In this document: in pieces, positions 1 through 8,682 of the stretch
Numbering within the stretch: the first letter of the stretch is position 1
Layout: the number at the start of each line of letters is the position of its first letter
Assembly: GCF_004015795.1 (NCBI RefSeq)
Contig: NZ_ML137220.1
Location: forward strand, 90,903 to 154,902
Length of the DNA: 64,000 bases
Direction of reading: 5' to 3'
DNA from: Falsirhodobacter deserti
GTDB lineage: Bacteria > Pseudomonadota > Alphaproteobacteria > Rhodobacterales > Rhodobacteraceae
The notes under the pieces: generated by a model
The model's input: only the letters and a program-made list of their open reading frames with translations
What the model was told of the DNA's origin: nothing
Database searches by the model: none
Position numbers and translations under genes: made by a program

Positions 1-171
1 CTTGAGCGCCTTCAGCGTGGAAACCCTGCCGGACAGGGCGATGTGGGACAGCAGGCGCATCGCCATCGCGCGGCGAAGCCGCGACTGATCGTAAAGCGTG
101 CCGTCCACATCGAATATCACCAGCCGGCGGTCGCGCAGACGGTCGGCAAGCGAGGCGTCTGCCGGTTTCAC
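1..171 (-). CDS. HAD-superfamily hydrolase, N-terminal part (cut by window edge)
   Basis: Only the first 57 codons lie in the window. They contain the HAD nucleophile motif IFDVDGTLYDQ near residue 20, so this is a HAD phosphatase by sequence. The GTG start at 171 overlaps the stop of the preceding UbiA-like gene (GTGA, four bases), so the two are translationally coupled. In some bacteria a HAD domain is fused to, or encoded beside, a UbiA-type phosphoribosyl or prenyl transferase and removes a phosphate from the lipid-linked product; that role is inferred here from position only. The cap domain and the downstream motifs are outside the window. Confidence 0.8.
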   Translation of the reverse strand, partial: MKPADASLADRLRDRRLVIFDVDGTLYDQSRLRRAMAMRLLSHIALSGRVSTLKALK

Positions 172-1166
172 TGGATCTCCTCCCGCACGGGAATCTCGAT
201 GAAGTGCTGGTCCGTCAGCGTCCCCAGAAGCGGAATATCCACGACCGAAGCGAAGATGAACAGGACGATCATCAGCGCGACAAGAACCATCATCCGGCGT
301 GCCTTGAACAGGTGCTCCGGCTTGCGGGCAACCGAGTTTTCCTTCAGCGCCAGAACGAAATATTCAGCGAACAGGAAGGACAGGACCGGGAAAACCAGAA
401 CGTATTCAACCTTGTACTTGATCAGGAATACCGCAAGGAAGAAGCTGGAAAACAGTGCATAAAGCAGCGATGCGACCAGCAGGCGGCGCTCGGTGTAATA
501 GCGGAATGACCGGCGATAGAGGCCCAGAAGCTCTTGCCCCTGATCGGCGACGATATCGCGGAATTCGGCAAGGCGCTTCGCATTCATAAGGAAGGCCCCT
601 CCGAACCAATAGGACAGCAGGACGCTGATCGGCGGCAGCGAGGAGGGATCGACCATCGCCCAACCCAGCATCAGGCGCAGCGGGTTGTTGATGGACTCGG
701 TCAGCACATCGCCAAAGACGACGTCCTTCGTGCGCAGCGGCTTCACGTTATAGGTGACGCCCGAAACGAGGAACAGGACGGCAATGACGAAGAATGTGCT
801 GTTCAGCATCCATGCAAGACCAAGGCCCACGACGACAAGAACCGCATATTCGGCGTAAACAATCGAACCCGACAAAACCTTCTGGACCGCCGCCCGCTGC
901 GACTTCTCCGGATGATACTTGTCAAACTCGCGGTCGAGCCACTCGTTGATGACATAGTTCGCCGATGCGAGAGCGATCGCCGACAGGAAGCCAATAAGAA
1001 GCGGCAGGAACGACAGTTCCGCATGTTCAGGCCGCAGCAGCAGCGCAAGAACAATCCCCGGTATGATGAACACGTGCTTCGTGACGTGGTCAAGCCGCGC
1101 GATGCGCAGATAATCAGATACTCGCGCGCGGGTATCGGGGAATTTCATATTGTCTACGGATGTCAT
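168..1166 (-). CDS. UbiA-family membrane prenyltransferase (possibly polyprenyl-phosphate phosphoribosyltransferase-like)
   Basis: A 332-residue integral membrane protein. The first UbiA motif NxxxDxxxD is visible as N74, D78 and D82, followed by HPEK and KVLSG, an arrangement seen in decaprenyl-phosphate phosphoribosyltransferase-like members as well as in aromatic prenyltransferases. A second polar motif with DVVFGDVLTES follows about 65 residues later, and hydrophobic helices alternate throughout. I chose the ATG at 1166 because it overlaps the stop of the upstream membrane protein (ATGA) and has a GAGGGAG ribosome site about 10 bases before it; a longer frame to 1256 would overlap that gene heavily. 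The neighbours (HAD phosphatase, large membrane protein) suggest lipid-linked sugar synthesis rather than quinone synthesis, but the substrate cannot be read from the sequence. Confidence 0.8.
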   Translation of the reverse strand: MTSVDNMKFPDTRARVSDYLRIARLDHVTKHVFIIPGIVLALLLRPEHAELSFLPLLIGFLSAIALASANYVINEWLDREFDKYHPEKSQRAAVQKVLSGSIVYAEYAVLVVVGLGLAWMLNSTFFVIAVLFLVSGVTYNVKPLRTKDVVFGDVLTESINNPLRLMLGWAMVDPSSLPPISVLLSYWFGGAFLMNAKRLAEFRDIVADQGQELLGLYRRSFRYYTERRLLVASLLYALFSSFFLAVFLIKYKVEYVLVFPVLSFLFAEYFVLALKENSVARKPEHLFKARRMMVLVALMIVLFIFASVVDIPLLGTLTDQHFIEIPVREEIQ

Positions 1167-2659
1167 GAGTACGTGGTCTCCCTCTCTCGGAGATGTAGCC
1201 GGCGATTTTGCAAGAAAGCGGCAATGGCGATGACGGCGATGACGGGGATCAGCCACGCCACGCGCGCCTGGAAACGGTCATAAGGTGAAGCGAGCACGCC
1301 GCAGATCACAGCATTCAGAAGAACACCCGTTAGGGTGACAGACAGCAGTTGCCGCAGGCCAGCGCTTTCCCTACCCGGGACGGGCCGCGTCGCCGCAAGG
1401 ATAATCGCGGCCAGGCCAGCCAGAACCAGCGCCGCGTTGATCAGCGAGACGTCGCGATAAAGCCAGGACGCGTTGTAAAGACGGCCTTCACGGATTTTCC
1501 GGGCCAGCGAAACTTCGGACTTTTCAGCTGCGGCGCTTTCGCTGATGGAGCTGCGAATGGGGGTGGTGGCAAGGTCGATCATGCCGATCTGCCGCAGGCC
1601 GTCCTGCAGGGCCAGTTGCAAAACGCCTGCCGGATCGTGACGCAGCGTGGCGATCGCGAACGAGAGATCCTCCTCAGCAAGTTGTCGTCTGTATTCGCTG
1701 GGCCTCGAGAAGCCGAAGATGAAGGTCCGCCACTCCACCGGAAGATCATCGGCCTTTTCGCAGACGGCATATCCCGCTGCCGGACAGGCTTCACGTATGA
1801 AGGCCATGCCGGGGCCGCCATCCACAAGGTGCGCAGTCAGGAACGGGATGCCAAGCGTCGGATTGCCTGCAGCACGTTCCATCGCCATTCGCGCGCCGGT
1901 CCCTAGGGAAACCGTTGCCACGATAAGAACTGCAAGTTTTCCTATGGTGGCCCAGGGGATCACGCCAAGCCCGACAATGCGCCCCGCGATGCAAAGTGCG
2001 GTCAGCGCAGCAACAACGGCCAGATGCGATGAATGCGCGAGCGTCGCGAATAGGATGAAACCCCATAGGAAGAGGGCGTCAAGCCGCCGGAGCCTGCCAT
2101 TCCCGGCGATGAGCACCGCCACAGCAAGGATGGCGATCGCGGACCAGACATCCGGCATCGCCGTCGACGCGAAGATGCCAAAGGTGGAAAAAAGGCCCAA
2201 ACCCGCCATGGCTGCAAGGTAACCTGCACCGATCGTGCCCATGACCAGACGCCACGCGAAAGCGACAGTCAGCGCACTGCAATAGGCCTGCAGGATGACC
2301 CCGTTCCAGGGTGAGGGAAAGATGCCCGGTATGGCCAATAGAAGCCCGTAATAGACAGACCTTCCCGCTTCCGGCGTCCAACCTTCCTTTTGTACAGATC
2401 CCGCAAGTGTGCCGGAAACGCGCCCACTGCTGGCAAGATCCGCGGTCTGGATGTCCAATGCCGACTGCCCTGCAGGCCAAAGCTCGGCGATTGCGCGGCC
2501 GATCATCCGCCAGCCAGACTCACCATAATGGGCATAAACAAAGGCGTCGGGATAAAAGAATGGAACGCCATTGATCAGTGCATAGGCCAACAGCAGAAGT
2601 GCCGCAGGACATGCCATCAGATAGGAAGAAATACCCTGCGGACTCTTTACAGACAACAT
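1163..2659 (-). CDS. polytopic membrane protein, unknown function
   Basis: A 498-residue protein with about ten hydrophobic segments. Its N-terminus, with the sequence NGVPFFYPDAFVYAHYG after the first helix, recalls GT-C glycosyltransferases, where acidic residues in the first external loop are catalytic, but I cannot assign a family. A soluble-looking loop of roughly 130 residues lies between about positions 280 and 400. It is the first gene of the minus-strand operon with the UbiA-like and HAD genes and overlaps the UbiA-like start by four bases. A transferase that uses a lipid-linked donor made by those neighbours is a reasonable guess but unproven. Confidence 0.65.
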   Translation of the reverse strand: MLSVKSPQGISSYLMACPAALLLLAYALINGVPFFYPDAFVYAHYGESGWRMIGRAIAELWPAGQSALDIQTADLASSGRVSGTLAGSVQKEGWTPEAGRSVYYGLLLAIPGIFPSPWNGVILQAYCSALTVAFAWRLVMGTIGAGYLAAMAGLGLFSTFGIFASTAMPDVWSAIAILAVAVLIAGNGRLRRLDALFLWGFILFATLAHSSHLAVVAALTALCIAGRIVGLGVIPWATIGKLAVLIVATVSLGTGARMAMERAAGNPTLGIPFLTAHLVDGGPGMAFIREACPAAGYAVCEKADDLPVEWRTFIFGFSRPSEYRRQLAEEDLSFAIATLRHDPAGVLQLALQDGLRQIGMIDLATTPIRSSISESAAAEKSEVSLARKIREGRLYNASWLYRDVSLINAALVLAGLAAIILAATRPVPGRESAGLRQLLSVTLTGVLLNAVICGVLASPYDRFQARVAWLIPVIAVIAIAAFLQNRRLHLRERETTYS

Positions 2660-2936
2660 GTGGCCAATCGACTGACTAAAAAGCGAAACAACTGAGGGCA
2701 GGCAAACCGCTCCGTAGCTTCAGCTAGTTTCACATAATCTTGAGCTTCTGCAAGAGATTTGATGCAAAGCGGTCGCCGATGCACCAGCGCCTATCGAAGA
2801 CCGCAGGGAAATATTTCACAATTTAAAGGCTATGGCTGTGAAAGCCGCGTAGATAAACTTTCGCTGTTCTCGCCAACGCGGGACAAGCGGATCCTGCAGA
2901 CCTATGCAGATCAGGCGCCACGATCCGCGAACCACG

Positions 2937-3914
2937 CTACGAGAACGAAGGCAGTCCAAGGTTCATGCCGACAACGCCGGCAAGCAAGCTGTCTCCCAGA
3001 ACATCCGGAAGCAGGCGGTCCAGAATCCGCCGGTCAATGCGGGAGGGTCTTCTATCAGCGAAGAGGGTGTTCTGCATGGCCGCGATCTGCCCCATCGCCA
3101 CCTGGTCACTTTGAAGACCAGCAAACTCATACAGTTTCCGTGCGACGGCTACCGCGTCGTTGTCCACCTCGGCATAGGTGACGGTCATGAAGCGGTCAGA
3201 CCCTTTCAGCCGCTCGTACGTGACTTCGTTCGTGTAGCGCCACCGCCACAGTTCGATTTCGATCAGGTCGGCATCGGTCAGGCGCGACAGGCGGTCGATG
3301 CGACCGCTCTGCCCGAAGTGTTCAAGGATCCTGCAGGCAGAGGGGAAGCGGTTCCGGAAATGCGCCTTGTCGGCATTTGGGACGAACCTGTTATACCACG
3401 AGTTGATGTACCCGACAGGTTCTCTGATATTAAGAACTATCCGAGCGGCAGGCGACATATCGTGATAGGCCAATCCCCAGGCTGGCGAGGAATTCAGCTT
3501 CAGCACCGGAACAGCCAGATCCAGCTTGCGGCGGTTCAGCATCGCGTCGGGGATTTCCCATTCCAGCGGATCATTCATCATGCCCGTTGCCGATAATGCC
3601 TGCCGAACCCGACGTTTTGACATCATCCACAATCCGGCCGAAGTCGCACCGCGAAAGAAATCCTTGCGCGTCATGTCGAACCTGTCCCGGAGGCTTCTTC
3701 GGGACATGCAACCCTGCAAGGCTCGCATAAGGTTGGTTCGGTCCGGTGAGGAAAGATCCTCCTCGAACAACGTTCCTCCGATTTTGGAAAAGCAGGTGCC
3801 GCTGATCTCGTTCACTTCACTGCGGCACACAGTTTCGGCGCTGCGGTCGAACATATCCAGAAGCCTGTTCGAACCCGATCTTCCTTTCCCGGTGATGATG
3901 ACGAAGTTGTTCAC
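2937..3914 (-). CDS. sulfotransferase family protein
   Basis: A 325-residue protein starting with the 5'-phosphosulfate loop VIITGKGRSGSNRLL directly after the start, the usual position in PAPS-dependent sulfotransferases. A second motif, LNIREPVGYINSWYNRF, matches the 3'-phosphate site (R...P..Y..S.Y). I prefer the GTG at 3914 because AGGA lies six bases upstream and the P-loop then sits at the very N-terminus; an ATG at 4001 would add 29 residues of unlikely composition. The gene lies 225 bases from a second, dissimilar sulfotransferase on the same strand. Substrate unknown; a glycan or surface polysaccharide is plausible from context. Confidence 0.75.
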   Translation of the reverse strand: MNNFVIITGKGRSGSNRLLDMFDRSAETVCRSEVNEISGTCFSKIGGTLFEEDLSSPDRTNLMRALQGCMSRRSLRDRFDMTRKDFFRGATSAGLWMMSKRRVRQALSATGMMNDPLEWEIPDAMLNRRKLDLAVPVLKLNSSPAWGLAYHDMSPAARIVLNIREPVGYINSWYNRFVPNADKAHFRNRFPSACRILEHFGQSGRIDRLSRLTDADLIEIELWRWRYTNEVTYERLKGSDRFMTVTYAEVDNDAVAVARKLYEFAGLQSDQVAMGQIAAMQNTLFADRRPSRIDRRILDRLLPDVLGDSLLAGVVGMNLGLPSFS

Positions 3915-4140
3915 ACTCAATCCTGCGGTCGAAGATATTGTTATTCCGGCGCAGCCTTTTGCCAGCCCCAGTTCAATCGGTGGCGTCATTCCCATCCGCA
4001 CCTACAGTCGAGGTTCGAACGACCGGCTGATAGCGCCTCTTCCAGTTACCGGACGGGTGACTTCGTTATCTGACCCTACGCCTGCCTTGGATCAGCCCCG
4101 TTGTTGAACCCGCGCGCGGGAGTCCACCGGCTCTGACCAT

Positions 4141-5091
4141 TCATTTCAGATAGTTCCGGTCGTTTCTGGCAATACGGGCGGCGGCGGCATGTTCCAGTCG
4201 ACGCAAGCGAAGCCTGCGCCCCAGACCGCGCAGGATAGGCGCCACCGGCCCGTGGCGACGAATAAGATGGCGCCAGACATAGGCGCGGTTCTGAAGCCAG
4301 AGGCGCCTTTTGTCTGCCGCGCTCAGATGCAATGGCGGCATGCCGCTGCGTTCATAGCCGCAACCCTCCCAGAATGATCCGGCGCGCGCTTCCACCAGCT
4401 GGACATCACGATCCGACATTTTCTTCCTCCACTGGAATACAAGGCCGGGATCGGGTGGCGCATAACTGGTTCTGGAGGGGTAGGAGAGCATGTCGTCGGT
4501 ATAGGTTATACCAAGGAACTTGCAGATCTTGAGCAGTTCGCCTTTCGGGTCCGTGACAAGATCTTCATACCGTAGAACATGTTGCGGAACGTGCGGGTGA
4601 TTGGAAGCGAATTCGCGCCATGATCTTTCCGTTTCCAGCCACGGGTCCAGCCCGTGAAACAGATTGCCCGCCCAGCCCATGCCGATCGAGGATCGCGCCA
4701 CGTCACGCGGGTCGCGCAGCAGGCGTATCACCCTCAAAGAGGGCATAAGGTCAGCGCAAGCGGACAAGTGTCGGTGCAACATCAGCACCGGACGTCCTTG
4801 GCCATATCGTCCGATCTGCTGGACCATATCGCGCAAGGTCGCATCGCCCGCCAAGTGCTTCTTCATCTGGACCGGATTGTCCTGGTAAATCCGATCTGCT
4901 GCAAGCGCGGGAACATCATATCTCCAGGATCCTGCCCGCGCCTGAAGATGATCAAAAAGAAAATCGCTTTCGCCCGGCGCAATCAGCTCCGGATGACCAT
5001 CCAGCATAAGACGGATCATAGTCGTGCCGCTTCTGAGCGGGCCATAAACAACCAAAGGCGCAACGCTTCTTCTGGTCGGTGCCAACTCCAT
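4141..5091 (-). CDS. sulfotransferase family protein
   Basis: A 316-residue protein with the P-loop YGPLRSGTTMIRLMLDGHP close to the start and the 3'-phosphate site VIRLLRDPRDVARSS around residue 130, both typical of sulfotransferases. The basic C-terminus (HLIRRHGPV..LRLRRLEH) may contact an acidic acceptor or membrane. ATG 5091 is preferred because GGAG stands eight bases upstream; the GTG at 5100 overlaps that site. It is the upstream partner of the other sulfotransferase, with 226 bases between them that contain no gene. Confidence 0.8.
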   Translation of the reverse strand: MELAPTRRSVAPLVVYGPLRSGTTMIRLMLDGHPELIAPGESDFLFDHLQARAGSWRYDVPALAADRIYQDNPVQMKKHLAGDATLRDMVQQIGRYGQGRPVLMLHRHLSACADLMPSLRVIRLLRDPRDVARSSIGMGWAGNLFHGLDPWLETERSWREFASNHPHVPQHVLRYEDLVTDPKGELLKICKFLGITYTDDMLSYPSRTSYAPPDPGLVFQWRKKMSDRDVQLVEARAGSFWEGCGYERSGMPPLHLSAADKRRLWLQNRAYVWRHLIRRHGPVAPILRGLGRRLRLRRLEHAAAARIARNDRNYLK

Positions 5092-5278
5092 ATAGATCAC
5101 TCCAAATATTCAGGTCTTGGGCCGCATTTCGTCCTTTGGCGGCCTCGGCGGAAAAAGATGCCGACGGATGGCGAAGGGGGATTGGATGACATGTTTATGG
5201 GAAAAGAAACCTGACGTTACGTTGCGACCCGGTTGGACTTAGCGGCCAGAAGCGAAAGGTGAAGGATAAATATCAGGA

Positions 5279-5575
5279 ATGACATCTTCCCCGCGATGCC
5301 TTCGAACCGCGAAGGCCGCTTCACGGCAGGTGCGCCGGCGCGGGGGAAGCGTTTGCGAAGCCGGCGCGTCCGGCGTAACGTCGGTGATGGTGAGTGGGCT
5401 GATAGCCGCCATCATCGGGCCGCAGCTTGCGATCCTGACGCGCGAAAGCGTTCCGGACGTCGCTCTATGCCGGCAGCTTTCTAAGCCAGACGGTTCTGGC
5501 GCTGATTGCCCTGCCGGTGCTGGCGCTGCTGAATGCCCCTTCTTATCATTCGCAAGTTCAGTTCATGATGTCGGT
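5279..5575 (+). pseudogene. decayed MFS transporter fragment
   Basis: Short stretches in shifting frames read like the middle of a major facilitator protein. One frame gives GEAFAKPARP, the next gives VTSVMVSGLIAAIIGPQLAILTRES, and after a shift near 5465 another gives SLYAGSFLSQTVLALIALP followed by VLALLNAP. In intact MFS proteins these pieces are continuous (a loop, transmembrane segment 5, then 6). No frame spans them, and both ends are missing. The relic lies directly before the GH65 gene, so an ancestral operon probably carried its sugar transporter here. The rest of 5101-5280 shows nothing I can name. Confidence 0.6.
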
Positions 5576-5580
5576 GATCC

Positions 5581-8061
5581 TTGACGCCTCATTTCACCCA
5601 ACCAGCCGAAACCGCCCGAAGCGAAGATCACGAGATCATCTTCGATCACTATGATCCTGAGGATGAGCGGCGCCGGGAATCGCTTTTGTCGCTGGGAAAC
5701 GGGGTTTTGCATTGCCGCGCCTCGGCCCCGGAAGAAGGCGCGAACCATGCCCATTATCCCGGACTTTATCGTGCTGGCTGCTATTCGCGGCTAACGGGGC
5801 AGGTGGAAGGCACGGTCGTTTCCACGGACTCGCTTGCCAATCTGCCAAGCTGGCTTCATCTGGCCTTCCGGCTGGAGGGGGAGGACAACTGGCTGTCCTT
5901 CGATCTTGTGGAGCTACTTCGCTACCGCCAGAAACTTGACATGAAGGCGGCGCTGCTGACGCGGGAGGTGACGTTTCGTGACAGTCGGGGCCGCCGTACC
6001 GAATTAACTGAGGAGCGCTTCATCTCCATGGCGGCGGTTCATACGGGTGCGCTGCGGGTCAGCCTGCGCCCCCTGAACTGGTCCGGCCGGATCGAGATCC
6101 GCTCTGGCATCGCGTGCGATGTGGGAAACCATCTCGCAGTGGCAGAAGGCGGATACGATCCCCATGCCCTGAAGGCGGGCGCGTTAAGCCATGGTGAGGA
6201 AGATTGCCTTGTCGCATCCGTGCGCACGCTTGGCACGGATGTCGATGTGGCGGTTGCGGCGCGCCACCGGGTTTCCATCGGTCCGCGGCAGGTTGCACCC
6301 ATGCCGAAGGTCGATCATGGCGCAACGCAGATTGCGCAATTCTGGAAGGCAGACCTGCAGCAGGGGGACGTCTTGCAGGTCGAAAAGGTCGGGGTGACAT
6401 TCACCTCCCGCGATCACGCCATCGGGTCGGTTCCCCGTGCGGCAGTTTCCGCAGCCCGCAGTGCACCCGACTATGACGTTCTGCGCGGCGCGCACATGCG
6501 GGCCTGGACACAGCTTTGGGGCCGCTGCGCGATCGAGATAGAGAACGAGAACCTGTCCCGCGCGATCGCGCTTCACGGGTTCCACCTTCTGCAGACCGCG
6601 TCCCCCCATGCGTCGAACTCGGATGCGGGGCTGCCGTCGCGCGGCTGGCAAGAGGCATATCATGGCCACATCTTCTGGGATGAAACGTTGTCGCTGGCTT
6701 TCCTCAGCCTGCACCTCCCCGATGTTGTCCGTTCGATCCTGATCTACCGCTACCGGCGGCTGGACGCAGCCCGTGCGCTGGCTGCAAAGCGGGGGCTTGC
6801 CGGTGCGCTTTATCCATGGCGCAGCGGCACCATCGGGTTCGAGGAAACGCCCGAATTTCAGGTGAACCCTAGATCGGGCCGCTGGCACCGGGACGATACG
6901 CGCTTCCAGCTCCACATCGGTTCGGCCATTGCCCATAATATCTGGCGCTATTTCCTGTCCACGCGCGACATCAACTTCATGGCCGGTTACGGCACCGAGA
7001 TGATGGTGGAGATCGCGCGTATGTGGGCCTCGCTGGCAAAGCCCCATCCGGACCATCCCCACCGCTTCACCATCCGCGGTGTGGTTGGCCCGGACGAATT
7101 CCATACCCGCTATCCGGATGCGGATGCGCCGGGCCTGAACGACGATACCTATACCAACATCATGGCGGCCTGGAGCCTGACGCTTGCGGCGAAGGCGCTG
7201 GACTGCCTGCCCGCCGATCACCGCGACGGTCTGGCCGCGCGGCTGAAGCTGGAGCGGAACGAGACCGCGCATTGGCAAACCGTCATCACCGGACTGCATC
7301 TGGTCCGGGATGAACAGGGGCTGTTCCTGCCCTTCGACAACTATGAAAAGCTGGCGCCTTTCGATCTGCAAAGGCACGAGCGGCAGCATCCGGGCGAACG
7401 ACTTGACTGGTTTGTCGAGGCGCAGGGGCGGGACATCAACGGCTTGCAGGTCCAGAAGCAGGCAACCTTCGCCATGCTGGCCCACCTTCTGTCGCTGGAT
7501 GAGCTGACAGAACTGCTGGAGCGGATGGGGCATCCGGCCACGGTCGACCAGATCCGGCAGACGATCACCACCGACCTTGCCCGCACGTCGCATGATTCCA
7601 GCCTGTCCAACCTTATCTATGCCGGGGCGCTGGCCCGCGTCGCACCCGAAACGTCGTGGAAGATGTTTCGCGATTCGCTTCATCCCGATGAAAAGGCGGG
7701 GCATTCCGGCACGGAGAAGGGCGTCCACCTTGGTGCGATGTCTGCCACGCTTGATATCGTGCAGCGCATCCAGCTTGGCATCCGTCCGGGGGAGGAGGCA
7801 TTGATCGTCGATCCCGCCCCACACCCCCATCACGGCCGTATCCGGTCGCATGTGCTGTTCCGCTCCAACTCCATCGTGGTGGAGATGAAGGACGGGCGCA
7901 TCCACATTCTGGCCTATGAAGGAAATCACAGCGCGGTGCCGCTTCTAGTTCTGGGCGTTCCGCATCGCCTGCCGCCGGGCAAGACCTATATCGCGCATCT
8001 GGATGCCCCAAGGAAGGAAGATGCCGATGCCACGGATCAAGGCGCTGCTTTTCGATCTTGA
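5581..8061 (+). CDS. glycoside hydrolase family 65 protein (maltose/kojibiose/trehalose phosphorylase-like)
   Basis: An 826-residue GH65 enzyme. The N-terminal beta-sandwich begins with DHYDPEDERRRESLLSLGNG. The (alpha/alpha)6 barrel carries GWQEAYHGHIFWDE, and the catalytic-acid region is VVGPDEFHTRYPD with E506. HSGTEKGVHLGAMSAT near residue 710 fits the phosphate or nucleophile-water region. Members phosphorolyse alpha-glucosides to beta-glucose-1-phosphate, and the next gene is a beta-phosphoglucomutase-like HAD, the standard partner. Which disaccharide is used cannot be told. The only start that keeps the N-terminal motif is TTG at 5581, since a stop lies two codons upstream in frame; no good ribosome site precedes it. 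The gene begins inside the tail of a dead transporter, which may have changed its expression. Confidence 0.85.
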   Translation: MTPHFTQPAETARSEDHEIIFDHYDPEDERRRESLLSLGNGVLHCRASAPEEGANHAHYPGLYRAGCYSRLTGQVEGTVVSTDSLANLPSWLHLAFRLEGEDNWLSFDLVELLRYRQKLDMKAALLTREVTFRDSRGRRTELTEERFISMAAVHTGALRVSLRPLNWSGRIEIRSGIACDVGNHLAVAEGGYDPHALKAGALSHGEEDCLVASVRTLGTDVDVAVAARHRVSIGPRQVAPMPKVDHGATQIAQFWKADLQQGDVLQVEKVGVTFTSRDHAIGSVPRAAVSAARSAPDYDVLRGAHMRAWTQLWGRCAIEIENENLSRAIALHGFHLLQTASPHASNSDAGLPSRGWQEAYHGHIFWDETLSLAFLSLHLPDVVRSILIYRYRRLDAARALAAKRGLAGALYPWRSGTIGFEETPEFQVNPRSGRWHRDDTRFQLHIGSAIAHNIWRYFLSTRDINFMAGYGTEMMVEIARMWASLAKPHPDHPHRFTIRGVVGPDEFHTRYPDADAPGLNDDTYTNIMAAWSLTLAAKALDCLPADHRDGLAARLKLERNETAHWQTVITGLHLVRDEQGLFLPFDNYEKLAPFDLQRHERQHPGERLDWFVEAQGRDINGLQVQKQATFAMLAHLLSLDELTELLERMGHPATVDQIRQTITTDLARTSHDSSLSNLIYAGALARVAPETSWKMFRDSLHPDEKAGHSGTEKGVHLGAMSATLDIVQRIQLGIRPGEEALIVDPAPHPHHGRIRSHVLFRSNSIVVEMKDGRIHILAYEGNHSAVPLLVLGVPHRLPPGKTYIAHLDAPRKEDADATDQGAAFRS

Positions 8062-8677
8062 CGGAACGCTGACGCATACCGACCCTATCCACCTGCGGGC
8101 CTTCCAGCAGCTCATGGCCGATGAAGGGCGATCCATGGACGAGGTGGCGTATCGCGAATACATCTCGGGCCGGTCCAACGCCGAAATCGGGCTTCGGCTG
8201 TTCCCCGAGCGTGAGGCCCATACCCATCCGCCCCTTCTGGCCCGCAAGGAGGCGCTGTTCCGCGAACTGGCCAAGGATCTGATCCCGCTTGCGGGCGCGC
8301 TGGAGCTTATGGACATGGCCCGCCAGAAAGGCATGGGGCTGGCACTTGTCACCAATGCGCCACGGGACAATGTCGATCACATGCTGTCAGCGATTGGCGC
8401 GGCGGGGCGCTTCGATACCATCGTCTATGGCGACGAGATGGAGCGGGCAAAGCCCGATCCGCTGCCCTATCTGACAGCGTTGCGAAGGTTGCAAATCCAC
8501 GCGGCCGAAGCCCTCGCCTTCGAGGATTCCCCGCCCGGCATCCAGGCGGCCAAAGCCGCTGGAACCACCACCATCGGCATCGCGACGACCCGGAGCGAGG
8601 ACGAACTTACGGCCTTGGGCGCAGATCTGGTCGTGGCCGATTTCACGGACGCGCGGGTTCTGGCGCTGCTTGCTTGA
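8027..8677 (+). CDS. HAD hydrolase, beta-phosphoglucomutase-like
   Basis: A 216-residue HAD enzyme with the nucleophile motif LFDLDGTLTHTDP at residues 7-19, where the second Asp acts as acid/base, VTNAPRD as motif II and AFEDSPPGIQAA as motif IV. The helical cap between them is of the beta-PGM type. With the GH65 phosphorylase it would convert beta-glucose-1-phosphate to glucose-6-phosphate. It overlaps the end of the GH65 gene by 35 bases. ATG 8027 is chosen over 8021 because the AGGAAGG ribosome site at 8011-8017 is then nine bases away instead of three. The gene ends five bases before the convergent uvsE. Confidence 0.8.
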   Translation: MPRIKALLFDLDGTLTHTDPIHLRAFQQLMADEGRSMDEVAYREYISGRSNAEIGLRLFPEREAHTHPPLLARKEALFRELAKDLIPLAGALELMDMARQKGMGLALVTNAPRDNVDHMLSAIGAAGRFDTIVYGDEMERAKPDPLPYLTALRRLQIHAAEALAFEDSPPGIQAAKAAGTTTIGIATTRSEDELTALGADLVVADFTDARVLALLA

Positions 8678-8682
8678 CCGGC

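Noticed and set aside
4005..4030. tRNA-like TTCGAAC motif
   Set aside because: No matching stems for a cloverleaf around it; no other tRNA signature was seen in the window.
6184..7929. 581-codon open frame on the minus strand inside the GH65 gene
   Set aside because: It mirrors the GH65 reading frame; the sequence is rich in R, Q, H and G without any domain, as expected for an antisense shadow in GC-rich DNA.
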